From Sipunculus nudus (lineage: Eukaryota > Annelida > Sipuncula > Golfingiida > Sipunculidae), in contig CM049312.1 in assembly GCA_026874595.1 (NCBI GenBank), positions 30,073,456 to 30,137,455 of the forward strand: a DNA stretch of 64,000 bases, given 5' to 3'. Each line of letters begins with the position of its first letter. Within the stretch, counting starts at the first letter, position 1. The translations under genes and the position numbers were made by a program. The notes under the pieces were generated by a model, which did no database searches, had not been told where the DNA came from, and saw nothing but the letters and a program-made list of their open reading frames with translations. This document shows positions 12,358 through 24,487 of the stretch, piece after piece.

Positions 12358-15300
12358 GTTGTGACTGTGCCTCCAACATGTACGATCATAGATGCGGCCC
12401 GGAGAGGCCGTCACGCACCGCTGCACACGCCGGCCGCCCACCGTAAGGACCCTGCCGCCACTTGCGGCGACGGCACGTGTCTTCGTGGTTTGGCGTAAAA
12501 CGGCGTGAGATTTGACGAGACTAACAATGTAACCCCTGAATGTGACCGCGAGTGTCAGCCGCTATGCAGCGCTGCAAACCATGTGTCTGTAGCGTCAAAA
12601 ATGACAGAATTATAGGCATTTCTTTGAATGGTCACGTGTTCTCGTTTCACGAGAAACGGTGCGGGATATGACGAGACTTGCGATTGAACGGCTTAGAACT
12701 AGAGGGATGCTGTCTAACGCCAAAAACCAGACCTTTCTATCGCAAATATCAACAGAGATAGAAGCTGGAAAACTCCGCATTTTCAGATGGTCAAGTTTTA
12801 CCCCAAAATTCGGTAACCATGGTAACGGCAGCACAAAGCTACATGTGCGAAGGGATAAGCCAATGTTCCTAGTTTCAGATACGACAAAAAAAATGGTGTC
12901 ACGTTTAATATTTTTTGAGATATTGCAGAAAAATGATATGTTACAGTGTTTCATGTACCACGCCCCCTGGTGGCTATTTCCAAAAAATGAAAAATTGGTT
13001 TCGAGATATTTCTAAATAACACAAAATATGTCATTTTCAAAGTCATAGTTTAAAAAATGCGACCTGTAAGCCATATTTAATGAAATCTCGAAAATTCTCG
13101 TTTGACGAGAAATGGTGCGAGATTTTAAGAGACTTTCACTTGTATGATAAAAAGCTTATTTAGTACTATCTGATGCAAAAAACTAGAACTCTCTAGCTTT
13201 AAAAATGACAAAGTTAGAAAAATTAGGCCTTTTATTTTCGAAAATCATGAGTTTTCCCCAAAAATGTGTGACCATAGAAACAGCAGATTTCAGCAACATA
13301 TATATCAGAAGAAATGCCTTGGAATGCCGATTAAAATGAGCCATGTTTGAAGTGGCTATGACAAATAGTAATGGAGATATGAAGAAAAGAGCACTTTAGG
13401 AACTTTTGATGACCTTGACCTTGACCTTTGACCTATATTGCCCAAAAACAATAGGCCTCCAGGACTTTTCCTTGTCTACCATCTGTGTAAGTTTAAAAGC
13501 AATTGCTGCAAAATTGTGGCCTGTAGAGAGTACACAGACAGACAGACAGACAAACAGACAAACAGACATCCGCGACTGACCAACCTGCTTGCAGAAATCG
13601 AAGATTTCCGGCAAGCAACAAACAGACAAACAGACATCCGCGACTGACCAACCTGCTTGCAGAAATCGAAGATTTCCGGCAAGCAATAAAGTTGTGACTG
13701 TGCCTCCAACATGTACGGTAATAGATGGGGCCCGGAGAGGCCGTCACGGACCGCTGCACACGCCGGCCGCCCACCGTAAGGACCCTGCCGCCACTTGCGG
13801 CGACGGCACGTGTCTTCGTGGTTTGGCGTAAAACGGCGCGAGATTTGACGAGACTAACAATGTAACCCCTGAATGTGACCGCGAGTGTCAGCCGCTATGC
13901 AGCGCTGCAAACCATGTGTCTGTAGCGTCAAAAATGACAGAATTATAGGCATTTCTTTGAATGGTCACGTGTTCTCGTTTCACGAGAAACGGTGCGGGAT
14001 ATGACGAGACTTGCGATTGAACGGCTTAGAACTAGAGGGATGCTGTCTAACGCCAAAAACCAGACCTTTCTATCGCAAATATCAACAGAGATAGAAGCTG
14101 GAAAACTCCGCATTTTCAGATGGTCAAGTTTTACCCCAAAATTCGGTAACCATGGTAACGGCAGCACAAAGCTACATGTGCGAAGGGATAAGCCAATGTT
14201 CCTAGTTTCAGATACGACAAAAAAAATGGTGTCACGTTTAATATTTTTTGAGATATTGCAGAAAAATGATATGTTACAGTGTTTCATGTACCACGCCCCC
14301 TGGTGGCTATTTCCAAAAAATGAAAAATTGGTTTCGAGATATTTCTAAATAACACAAAATATGTCATTTTCAAAGTCATAGTTTAAAAAATGCGACCTGT
14401 AAGCCATATTTAATGAAATCTCGAAAATTCTCGTTTGACGAGAAATGGTGCGAGATTTTAAGAGACTTTCACTTGTATGATAAAAAGCTTATTTAGTACT
14501 ATCTGATGCAAAAAACTAGAACTCTCTAGCTTTAAAAATGACAAAGTTAGAAAAATTAGGCCTTTTATTTTCGAAAATCATGAGTTTTCCCCCAAAATGT
14601 GTGACCATAGAAACAGCAGATTTCAGCAACATATATATCAGAAGAAATGCCTTGGAATGCCGATTAAAATGAGCCATGTTTGAAGTGGCTATGACAAATA
14701 GTAATGGAGATATGAAGAAAAGAGCACTTTAGGAACTTTTGATGACCTTGACCTTGACCTTTGACCTATATTGCCCAAAAACAATAGGCCTCCAGGACTT
14801 TTCCTTGTCTACCATCTGTGTAAGTTTAAAAGCAATTGCTGCAAAATTGTGGCCTGTAGAGAGTACACAGACAGACAGACAGACAAACAGACAAACAGAC
14901 ATCCGCGACTGACCAACCTGCTTGCAGAAATCGAAGATTTCCGGCAAGCAACAAACAGACAAACAGACATCCGCGACTGACCAACCTGCTTGCAGAAATC
15001 GAAGATTTCCGGCAAGCAATAAAGTTGTGACTGTGCCTCCAACATGTACGGTAATAGATGGGGCCCGGAGAGGCCGTCACGGACCGCTGCACACGCCGGC
15101 CGCCCACCGTAAGGACCCTGCCGCCACTTGCGGCGACGGCACGTGTCTTCGTGGTTTGGCGTAAAACGGCGCGAGATTTGACGAGACTAACAATGTAACC
15201 CCTGAATGTGACCGCGAGTGTCAGCCGCTATGCAGCGCTGCAAACCATGTGTCTGTAGCGTCAAAAATGACAGAATTATAGGCATTTCTTTGAATGGTCA

Positions 15301-16198
15301 CGTGTTCTCGTTTCACGAGAAACGGTGCGGGATATGACGAGACTTGCGATTGAACGGCTTAGAACTAGAGGGATGCTGTCTAACGCCAAAAACCAGACCT
15401 TTCTATCGCAAATATCAACAGAGATAGAAGCTGGAAAACTCCGCATTTTCAGATGGTCAAGTTTTACCCCAAAATTCGGTAACCATGGTAACGGCAGCAC
15501 AAAGCTACATGTGCGAAGGGATAAGCCAATGTTCCTAGTTTCAGATACGACAAAAAAAATGGTGTCACGTTTAATATTTTTTGAGATATTGCAGAAAAAT
15601 GATATGTTACAGTGTTTCATGTACCACGCCCCCTGGTGGCTATTTCCAAAAAATGAAAAATTGGTTTCGAGATATTTCTAAATAACACAAAATATGTCAT
15701 TTTCAAAGTCATAGTTTAAAAAATGCGACCTGTAAGCCATATTTAATGAAATCTCGAAAATTCTCGTTTACGAGAAATGGTGCGAGATTTTACGAGACTT
15801 TCACTTGTATGATAAAAAGCTTATTTAGTACTATCTGATGCAAAAAACTAGAACTCTCTAGCTTTGAAAATGACAAAGTTAGAAAAATTAGGCCTTTTAT
15901 TTTCGAAAATCATGAGTTTTCCCCCAAAATGTGTAACCATAGAAACAGCAGATTTCAGCAACATATATATCAGAAGAAAGGCCTTGGAATGCCGATTAAA
16001 ATGAGCCATGTTTGAAGTGGCCAAGACAAATAGTAATGGAGATATGAAGAAAAGAGCACTTTAGGAACTTTTGATGACCTTGACCTTGACCTTTGACCTA
16101 TATTGCCCAAAAACAATAGGCCTCCAGGACTTTTCCTTGTCTACCATCTGTGTAAGTTTAAAAGCAATTGCTGCAAAATGGTGGCCTGTAGAGAGTAC

Positions 16199-16241
<43 letters not shown>

Positions 16242-16356
16242 AACAGACATCCGCGACTGACCAACCTGCTTGCAGAAATCGAAGATTTCCGGCAAGCAAT
16301 AAACAGACATTTGCGACTGGCCAACCTGCCTGCAGAAATGGAAGATTTCCGGCAAG
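12358..16356. repeat. Three near-identical 1333 bp tandem copies
   Basis: Copies start with GTTGTGACTGTGCC at 12358, 13691 and 15024, exactly 1333 bp apart, and differ by few bases. Each carries a GC-rich start (CGGCCGCCCACCG, GCCGCCACTTGCGGC), TCTCGTTT-type hairpins, GTAACCATGGTAAC (12813, 14146, 15479), CCACGCCCCCTGGTGGC, the TGACCTTGACCTTTGACC block and, in copies 1 and 2, two units of the hairpin minisatellite at 68 bp spacing. Copy 3 ends differently, with an expanded CAGA tract and a variant hairpin unit. The homogeneity implies recent amplification or concerted evolution. Confidence 0.95.
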
Positions 16357-18070
16357 CAATTAAAAAAAAAACCGTTCGGGTCCTTTCCTGAAGGACTCAC
16401 CGACCGAAACTTTGGACAGCAATCACCTGCATGCGCACAGATGTGCAGGCACGCGTTTTAGGTCTGACCAGGTCTGACCAGGTCTGAGGGCACACTGGAA
16501 TGGTGACATTCCTATGGCCCTGAGAAAATGGTCAGCCCGTCCGGTATATTTATTCACAAGTTTTTACCAGGAAATGGCCGTGGTCCCCGCTACGCCAATT
16601 AATTCATCCCGTCGGCTGCGGGCCTGAATTGGCATTTGGCCCGATGGACCCTACACAAAACGAGCAAACTGCGCTGATTGTCGCTCATACCTACACGAGT
16701 CTTTGTCTTACTAAAACGCGTGTCATCGTGCATTCCTGCATGACTCTGTGCATTCAGGTTTCCCTCCGTTTATATGGACATACTGACAAAGTGACACAAG
16801 ACCGAGACCAGATGACTTAACCAGGTTATGGAGAAGACTCAGACGAAGAACATAAGCTATGGTTTATGTAATTGAGTCTTTGGGTTTTAGAGATATGGCC
16901 AATATGATGATATGTGTGTGAGGGTCATGTGCACCGCCCCCTAGCGGCCAATTCTGGAAAATGATAAATCGGTTTCGAGATATTAGTGTAAGACATAAGA
17001 TGTAATAGTTTTAAAAGGATTCTTTCAAAACTGTGGCCTGTAGAATGCTATATGTGAGACGCAAGAACCGGCAAGCAAGCGAATTTAAGGACAACTGAGA
17101 AACAGACGGACACACAGACAAAGTGACTCAAGATTGAGACCAAATGAATACACCAGGTTTTTGGAAAGACCCAGAGGAAGAAAATAAGCTATAGTTTATG
17201 TAAATGATGTTTATAGTTTTGGCGATATGGCCAAAACATGATATGTTGGGGAGGTTTGCATACAGCGCCACCTAGCGGCTGCATTCAAAAAATGGAACAA
17301 CAATTTCGAGATAATAGTGTAGGACTTACGATATGTCAGTTTCAAAAAGATTCCTGCAATACTGTAACCTCCAGGGCAAGATTACTGAAATCTCGAAATA
17401 TCTCGTTTGACGAGATATTATACGAGATATCGCGAGACTTTTAATAAAATCTTGCAGTACTTCTTAAATGCTACCTAATGCAAAAAACTAGACCTCTCTA
17501 GCTTTAAAAATGACAAAGTTAGAAAAATAAGACCCCAGATTTTCGAATATTATGATTTTTTCCCAAAAATTCGTAACCATGGTAACGGCCAATTTGAAAG
17601 AGCTACACACCAAAAGAAAGGCCTGGGAATAACCTTTAAAATGAGCTATGTTTGAAGAAGATATCCCTAAAAGTAACAAAGATATGAAGAAAAAACCGTT
17701 TTGTATACTTTTGATGACCTTGACCTTGACCTTTGACCTATATTGCCCCAAAACAATAGGCCTCCAGGACTTTTGCTTTTCTACCAGCTGTATAAGTTTA
17801 AAAGCAATTGCTGGAAAATTGTGGCCTGTAGAGAGTACACAGACAGACAGACAAACAAACAAACAAACAGACAAACAGACATCCGCGACTGACCAACCTG
17901 CTTGCAGAAATCGAAGATTTCCGGCAAGCAACAAACAGACAAACAGACATCCGCGACTGACCAACCTGCTTGCAGAAATCGAAGATTTCCGGCAAGCAAC
18001 AAACAGACAAACAGACATCCGCTACTGACCAACCTGCTTGCAGAAATCGAAGATTTCCGGCAAGCAATAA
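16357..18070. repeat. Distal, partly diverged array unit with three hairpin repeats
   Basis: 16357-16770 is mostly single copy, with two GGTCTGACCA words near 16460 and an inverted-looking AAGGACTCACCGACC. From about 16775 the ~330 bp subunit reappears (16900-17230), followed by the TCTCGTTTGACGAGA block, GTAACCATGGTAAC at 17573, the TGACCTTGACCTTTGACC block at about 17715 and three hairpin minisatellite units at 17883, 17951 and 18019 (68 bp spacing). Confidence 0.85.
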
Positions 18071-18079
18071 ATAAAAGAA

Positions 18080-18520
18080 ACCAAAATTGCAATCTCAGAA
18101 ACGGCTGGAGCTATCATCAACAAATTTTGTGCAAATGTTGGTCACATGAGTCATATCTGAAATTTAGATATTGACGGCGCCACCTGCATCAACCTTTCTT
18201 GAGCAGGGGTCATCGGTTATCAGTACATAAACCCATAATTTCCTAGTAACAGCAGGAGCTGGCATCCCCAAAATTTACACTAAAATCAGTCACATATGAA
18301 ATGTTCTTGGATACAGGTTTTTGTCGCCACCTGTATCATTTTATATTTTACGGGGAAAAGCTTGAAAGAGTATTTTGTGCAAACATGTCTCATATTTGAA
18401 ATTGAGGTTCTGTGGTGCCACCTTCATCGAACCTTTTTTTATTATGCCAAAAACCTTGTAATTTTAGCCTCTTTCAGCTTAAAATTGTTTCATGATGAAA
18501 TTGAGGCTGAATGGTATTAG
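18080..18520. repeat. Degenerate ~140-150 bp tandem repeat
   Basis: Three diverged units share TGCAAA(T/C)(A/G)TG, a GTCACAT(A/G)(T/A)G..ATATCTGAAATT-like block and GCCACCTGCATC / GCCACCTGTATC / GCCACCTTCATC at about 18179, 18334 and 18417. The region is old and interrupted. Confidence 0.6.
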
Positions 18521-19739
18521 TTTCACAAGAATGTTATAAGTTCTCTCATTTTTATAAGAATAGATTTGGTTCATTGATTTTTGGTAGGGGCATAATAAGC
18601 TTATGTTACTCTTGTTGCCATTAGCAAGTCTTTATCAAATTTAGGGCTGCAATAGTCTTCTTATGCAAAAATGTTTCAATTTTAAATTCTGTAACATTGC
18701 ACAAAAATTATTCTTAGGTAGGCTCTTTACACGGCGCCTTACCTATCGGCCTGTTACCTATATCGTCGGCGCTGTTTGTTTTGACCTCTTATCTTGAATC
18801 GCTACACAAGAGGGGAGCACTGTATTTTGGTCCCTGTGCTGGAAGAAACAACCTCTATGTGCAAACGGTTTACCTGCCAAGCAAGGAATACACGGAGCCA
18901 ATGTTGTTTATTTATTTTGAGCGACAGCTCATCGCCCCGGCAACCGTTTGAACAGGCCACGGGCTCAGAGAATATTGCCAAATCGGTCGATGATGCGCGA
19001 ATGCAGAGGGAGCAATTAAAATTCAACTGTTCTTTACTTAGTGTAACCATCTAACTGTAATAAGGCGGCGCTTGAAACGCAGCTATGGTTGGAGCCAGGA
19101 TGCCTGTCGAGTGTTTGTTAATTGGCATCTAGTTGGCTCTTTGTCACATCATACGCACGTTTTTCAGCAGACAACCACCCGCCACCTGGTGTCCAGTTGT
19201 ATCATAAACGGTCAAACGAGGCAGCGGGAAAATCAGGTTCTTCTTTAGAAGCGCAAGATTTCCGCTGTTTCGGGAGCGTAATTCTTAGGTGGTCTTTGAT
19301 CAAGTTTACTTGAATGACTTTTGGCAGAACTATTGGACCTTTAACAATGAAAGGACTGGACCTTTTATCAATCTAAACATTTTGATGAAAAGTCGTTTAT
19401 GTCGGCTTGAAAAAAAAAGCATTTTAGCCAAAGTCTTTCAGTATGTGTAAACGGATTTATCAAAAGACCAAGATTGTGTCTGTATCCAAAAATAGCTTGG
19501 CAGACTGCCAATTGTTTTAGATTTGGTAACAGGCAAAAAGTCGATCTGAGTCTATTTATAGCTTTGGCAGACTGCGAACTGTATCCAATTACACAACAGA
19601 GCAAGAGTTTACTTAGTGCAGCCAGATATAGGTCAAGTGTTTACTCATTGCAGCCAGGTACAGGCCAAGAGTCCAATGAGTGCACACAGAGTTTGCCAGG
19701 GGTCATAAGGTCAATTCAGCTCCTTTTCCTGAAATCTGC

Positions 19740-19860
19740 ATGTGGATACCCCATGCCTCTCAGGCCTGCGTGTGAAAACCTCATGGGTGCCATGACCCTC
19801 AAGGCTGCATGTGGACACCTCATTAATGCCTGTAGCCCTGGAAACCGTCAGGGCTTTTAA
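19740..19860. repeat. ~40 bp degenerate minisatellite
   Basis: Three units beginning TGCATGTGGATACC, TGCGTGTGAAAACC and TGCATGTGGACACC, each continuing CTCAT or CCATG. They produce a weak open frame on the plus strand that is unlikely to be a gene. Confidence 0.65.
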
Positions 19861-19884
19861 GTTCATTTTAGTTTCACCTTGCTA

Positions 19885-20540
19885 GGCTTAAGGTATTGGT
19901 CTTAAATGTGGCATGTTCATCCATCTTGGAAAGTTTTATCATATACGAGACAGGTGGCGACACTTATCTGTCCGTTTTCGTAGAATAAATTAATACCTTT
20001 TCTCAGGAGTATTCGCAGTATTGGCCTGAAATGTGCATATCCATAGATCTTGGAATCCTCCATTTGTACCTTAGACTGGTGGCGCAATCTGCAATCGTTT
20101 TTCGTTGCATCCATCCGTACATGTGCTTTGGTGAATATTGCTCATATCTCAGGAGTGGGTCAAGGTATAAGTCTAAAATTTGGCATGTTCATTAATCTTG
20201 GAAAGTTGTCACGTAACCAGACGGGTGGCGGCAGGTGTTTTGTCGAAGAAATTAATGTCCTTTCTCATAGTTTTAGTTGACTATATTCAGCAGTGGTGTG
20301 ACATACCACTCATTCCGTACGTCACTTCACCCGTACCACTCTGACTTCGGCGAAGACACGTTGTCGCTTGTCAACGACCGGTTTTCTAGTTGTTTCATGC
20401 ACCTCTGCACATTTCCAAACAGTGGTTTGAAGTATCTGCCTGAAATTTCTCAAGTCCATACATCTTTGCTGGCTTTCTCTTACACAAGACTGGTGGTGCT
20501 CTTAACTATCATTTATATGTAGTGTGCATCCATGACATAT
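19885..20540. repeat. Degenerate ~130-140 bp tandem repeat
   Basis: Four diverged units share a CTGAAAT(T/G)TGGCATGTTCAT..ATCTTGGAAAGTT-like block followed by AGAC(T/A)GGTGGCG. Landmarks are near 19950, 20080, 20220 and 20490. Inter-unit similarity is modest. Confidence 0.65.
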
Positions 20541-21139
20541 TGCAGCAGTGACGTTTGTGTAATTGCTGCATACTCTCGGGTTCAAAATGTTCAAAATCGT
20601 ACATAAAAAATGTAAAACATGTACATGAAAAGTAACGGTCCAGCAAGGGACAATATATCTGATGTATATCCAATTGCACAGGTTCGCATTAGGCCTGTAG
20701 ACTTTGTTATAATTTAAATGAAATATGTGTGCGATATATAACTGTTAACAAAATTTAAAAAAATCGCAATAGTTTTGCACTATAATTGATAATTAAACAC
20801 GTCCTGCTCCTTTATAGTAATACATATTGCTTGTTCAACTGAATTAACTTCACTTGAGTTCTGTATTCCATGTGCTGCGAAATAAAGGCATCTTGATCGA
20901 ACACTTTTAGATTATACATTTTTTATCTATTATTTAATTTAGTCATACGTGTCCCCGAAGTAATTGCAGGAACCACCCCTGAAATACCACGAATATTTCG
21001 TGGAACTATTTCATAAATGAAAGCAAGTGTACAATACAACAACTGTATCACATATGGTACTTTCATCACAATTTGAACAATTTTCCCATTAGCTGCTGCA
21101 CTAGTTTGACAGATTAGACGCATGCGCAAATAAAAAAGG

Positions 21140-21425
21140 ATGTCAATAAGCTGGATCTTATTTACACTACTCCGAGTGTCAATAAGGGCATCTATATACG
21201 ATTGAAATAGGGTTAAACAGTGGTTGATTAATAATAATATTGTCAAAAACAAATATCTCCACCTATCCATAACTACAAATCCTTTAAAATGTATATTCAG
21301 CTTCGTCCATTTTCAGGGAACGGATTCATAGTCAAAGCTTTAAGCGAGATCTAGCATGCGGTATTCAGATAGGAGGGAGAAATTTTTCCTGGTATTTCAA
21401 ATAGCATATCTTCTATTTTGAGCTC
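21140..21425 (-). repeat. Inverted copy of the 30000-30255 segment
   Basis: Reverse-complement similarity with 30000-30255 extends over ~250-280 bp, with shared blocks such as TAGATCTCGCTTA, GACTATGAATCCGTT, GGATTTGTAGTTATGGATAG and CCAGCTTATTGAC. The two lie 8.7 kb apart with the LINE relic between them. Both contain GTGTCAATAAG-like motifs. Confidence 0.85.
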
Positions 21426-21497
21426 CATTAGTGTTGCGAGAATACTGGAAATTATGGACTGCTTGCCGACAAATTAATCTAGAATATTACGAAAATT

Positions 21498-21800
21498 ATG
21501 CCACCAAAGAATCCCTTGCAGGGAAAGCATACAATAGAAGCCTACACACTCGGAAAACACAGCCAAGCTTCGACGGTACATAGCAACATGAGTGCCATGG
21601 AGAGTCATGTCCAGGAAGCCTCACATGACGGACTGGAACACAAACAATATGAAGACATAATGGGTGCTATAAAGGGACTACAAACACCGAAAAGTGAAAC
21701 CCGTACATCTATCATTGAGGAAACTTCTAACAAGTTTGATGACAAAATAAATGAAATAGAGACTGGTTTAAATAACGCACAGGAAGAAGAAGGAGATTAG
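21498..21800 (+). pseudogene. Possible LINE ORF1 N-terminal fragment
   Basis: 100-residue frame starting MPPKNPLQGKHTIEAY and ending in a charged, coiled-coil-like stretch (EETSNKFDDKINEIETGL). It precedes the LINE ORF2 relic on the same strand. L1-type ORF1 proteins have an N-terminal coiled coil of this kind. No RRM or C-terminal domain is readable beyond the stop, so the link to ORF1 is inference. Confidence 0.35.
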
Positions 21801-24487
21801 AAATCAGCTGGGTGTAAAGGGAAAGCGTAGAGGAGAAAATGGGAGGAATGTGATCCAAGAGGATTTCACAAGGAAAGATTTGAAAGAAGAAAGCTAGCTT
21901 TGCCACGAATGCAAGAGGAACACTCGGCAGGGCGTGAAGTTAGGTTTTTCCGAGGCCAGTTAATCGCCGAGGGACAAGTTGTGCAAATATAACGGACTAT
22001 TATTGTACTGCATAAATCAAAGGACTGATGAATATGATTGGGGACTTTGTGAAAAGCTTTTGATATGATAATTTAAGGCATTGATATACCAATAGCTTTT
22101 TAAGGGTGAGTAGTCAAGTGTTGAAACCTGCGGTTTTCAGTCCAGCCCGGGTGTCAAGTTTAATTGACCTCTCACAAGTAGGCCTAAGTTCTTATTTAAA
22201 TCAGGTCTCAGGAAATGTTATTTTTTATTGTTTTTTTTTTAAATTTTGAACCGAAGGAATCAAAATAAAAAAAATAATACAGGCCTAAGCATATACCTTT
22301 AGATATATAAGTTATATTGAATTCGGCCTACAACGAAAAAGTGGGAATTAGGGTAAATAGTGGCAACACCAAACTAGTAATAAATGAACTAGGATAAATC
22401 GGGACTTATCAGGTTTGTTCGATTTTACGAGAATACTAGTCCCATTGGACCCATATGAGGTGAAAGTTCAAAAAGCAGAGACCGACGTGGGTATGAGAGA
22501 CATAAGCTTATTCTAACTGATTATCGCCTGAGGGAAACATGGCAATTACACGGCACGTACGGCAACACTGATGTTAGCAATTACCCTAGCGCAGCAGGTA
22601 CTAACAAAATAAAGAAGTTGCACAAGTTGTGTTATAAGAACATGTATGAGCATAACATATGAAGGTTAAAGAAAAAATGGGGCCAAAATATTACTTGTTA
22701 CCACTTTAATGTTTCAGTTAATATTTAGTTGTGATATCGATAAATAAGATATAGATGACGGTGGTCCACCATTGAGCCCTGTCGATCTGTGCTGGATCTG
22801 TTAGACGGATGGCGATGGGGTTCAGAGAATCCCAGACTTGTAAAATAGTGTTCCTTTTATCTTTAAAATTTTATGATGATGGAAACTGTGGACACTATCT
22901 ATCATTCCTGATCGGCGAATGTCTTGGCTATTGATGCACGGATACAGGTTGAAATGTATTTTACAACTGATTACTGCAGCTAACAGTAATGCTATTAGAT
23001 ATGTGCATATGTACGTATATATAACGCTAAGTATATTAGTATGGGGAGAATACATCGATAAATATACATCGGCATTATTGAATTAGCTTGAAAGGGTTGC
23101 CGAAGAATTTTGGTATATTTTCTTGTACAATAAGCCCACATAATAAGGATTGTGAGGTACTTATGGTTAGCAGGGCTTCTTTATATTGAGAGTGCCGTTA
23201 ATTATTTGTAGGTTTCATGAGTGAATTAACACATTTTATGAATTTTAATTTAAATTACTTTCTATTTCTTTAATCTGAGCCACCGTATAAACATTGATAA
23301 GGCTTAGGAAACAGGCATATAAGTATAATACACGGAAACAGTAATTCTGCATTAGACATTGGAACGGATATGTGTTGTATGGGATATTATAGGCATGTTT
23401 GTTGTTGTATAGGTAGATGCAGGGCTAGTAAGATTTAAATAACATGATTGAGATTGTTAAATCACTGTTAAATAATCAACTTTTTTTATATTTAAAGTTA
23501 CTTCACCAGCTGTGACACAATTATAACTGTATTATGGAGTATATTATACTAAAATCACTTACTAAAGTTGTTTGTTGTAAGCACTTCATTACCACAGTCT
23601 AGGAAACATATTTTAAAATTAACAGTGCCTTTCAATTAAAGTTTGTAGCCAGTTTCTCTTCATCTGTATTATTAAGCAGATATACTGATCTGGTACTCTG
23701 TTCATTCTCATGCTGCACTGATGATGAGCATTTCCTATACAATACATATACACTGTAGTTAATACATGGGTATAATATATTGAAGGTATGCTGAATTATT
23801 TTTACTTATTCTAGTTTATAGTATAATGACTGAGCAGTGTTGCATAAATAAGTAATGTTGTACGAGATAAACATTCAACACATACCTTTTTAATCCTTAA
23901 TTAAATAGAGAAGATTGACAGTTTATTCAAACATTATATTTTAAAGGATTTTATTATTTCCATCCAGTGTTGTTTGATGATCGGACATGAAATGTAAGTA
24001 TGCAAAGATATTTTAGAGTATGATATATATGATCAGCCTGCAGTGACCAGTTGGATATCATGTTTGCTTATGGTCACATATCAATAACTAAAGCTTTCCC
24101 TTTAGTCCATTACATACTCCTTATTACATTCTAAAATACTTTGAAATATGGATATGTAATCTGTATAACAACATCTGATTATGCATTACCATATCTTCAA
24201 GATAGATCTATTTGTGTAAATAAGCACATGTTTATTGAATGCACATGTTAAACATATATTGATATTTAGGGGTATAAAATATGAAGGTATGAAGGTCGGT
24301 GAGTATATCCGTTTTGGCACAATCAATGGAATTTTTATTGAAGGGGCAGATAGTATAAAGCACATCATCATGAAACTTAGATGGGAATTTAATATGTTTG
24401 TTTTAATGTTCCACATCATTAGTAGAAGTAAAGTTGATACTATTTCATATTTAAGATATTGTGACTCTCAGATAAGATTAATAGGAA
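21801..24487. other. AT-rich interval between possible ORF1 and the LINE ORF2
   Basis: No convincing coding frame. The first ~200 bp may be frameshifted ORF1 sequence (Lys/Glu-rich in several frames). The rest is AT-rich with no recognised element. An ATG-initiated open frame at 24235-24516 runs into the LINE endonuclease start but resembles no known protein. Confidence 0.4.

Noticed and set aside
11640-12498. Open frames of 220-250 codons on both strands over the minisatellite
   Set aside because: They arise because the repeat periods (60, 72 bp) are multiples of three. The products are low-complexity repeats of the same unit, open in several frames at once, with no domain or start context.
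12610-15681. 114- and 118-codon frames repeated at 1333 bp intervals on both strands
   Set aside because: Identical because the DNA is a recent tandem repeat, and they overlap one another antisense. Diverged family members do not keep the frames.
20923-21270. 115-codon minus-strand frame with a hydrophobic start
   Set aside because: Its beginning lies inside the dispersed inverted repeat (21140-21425). The homologous copy at 30140-30255 does not keep the frame.
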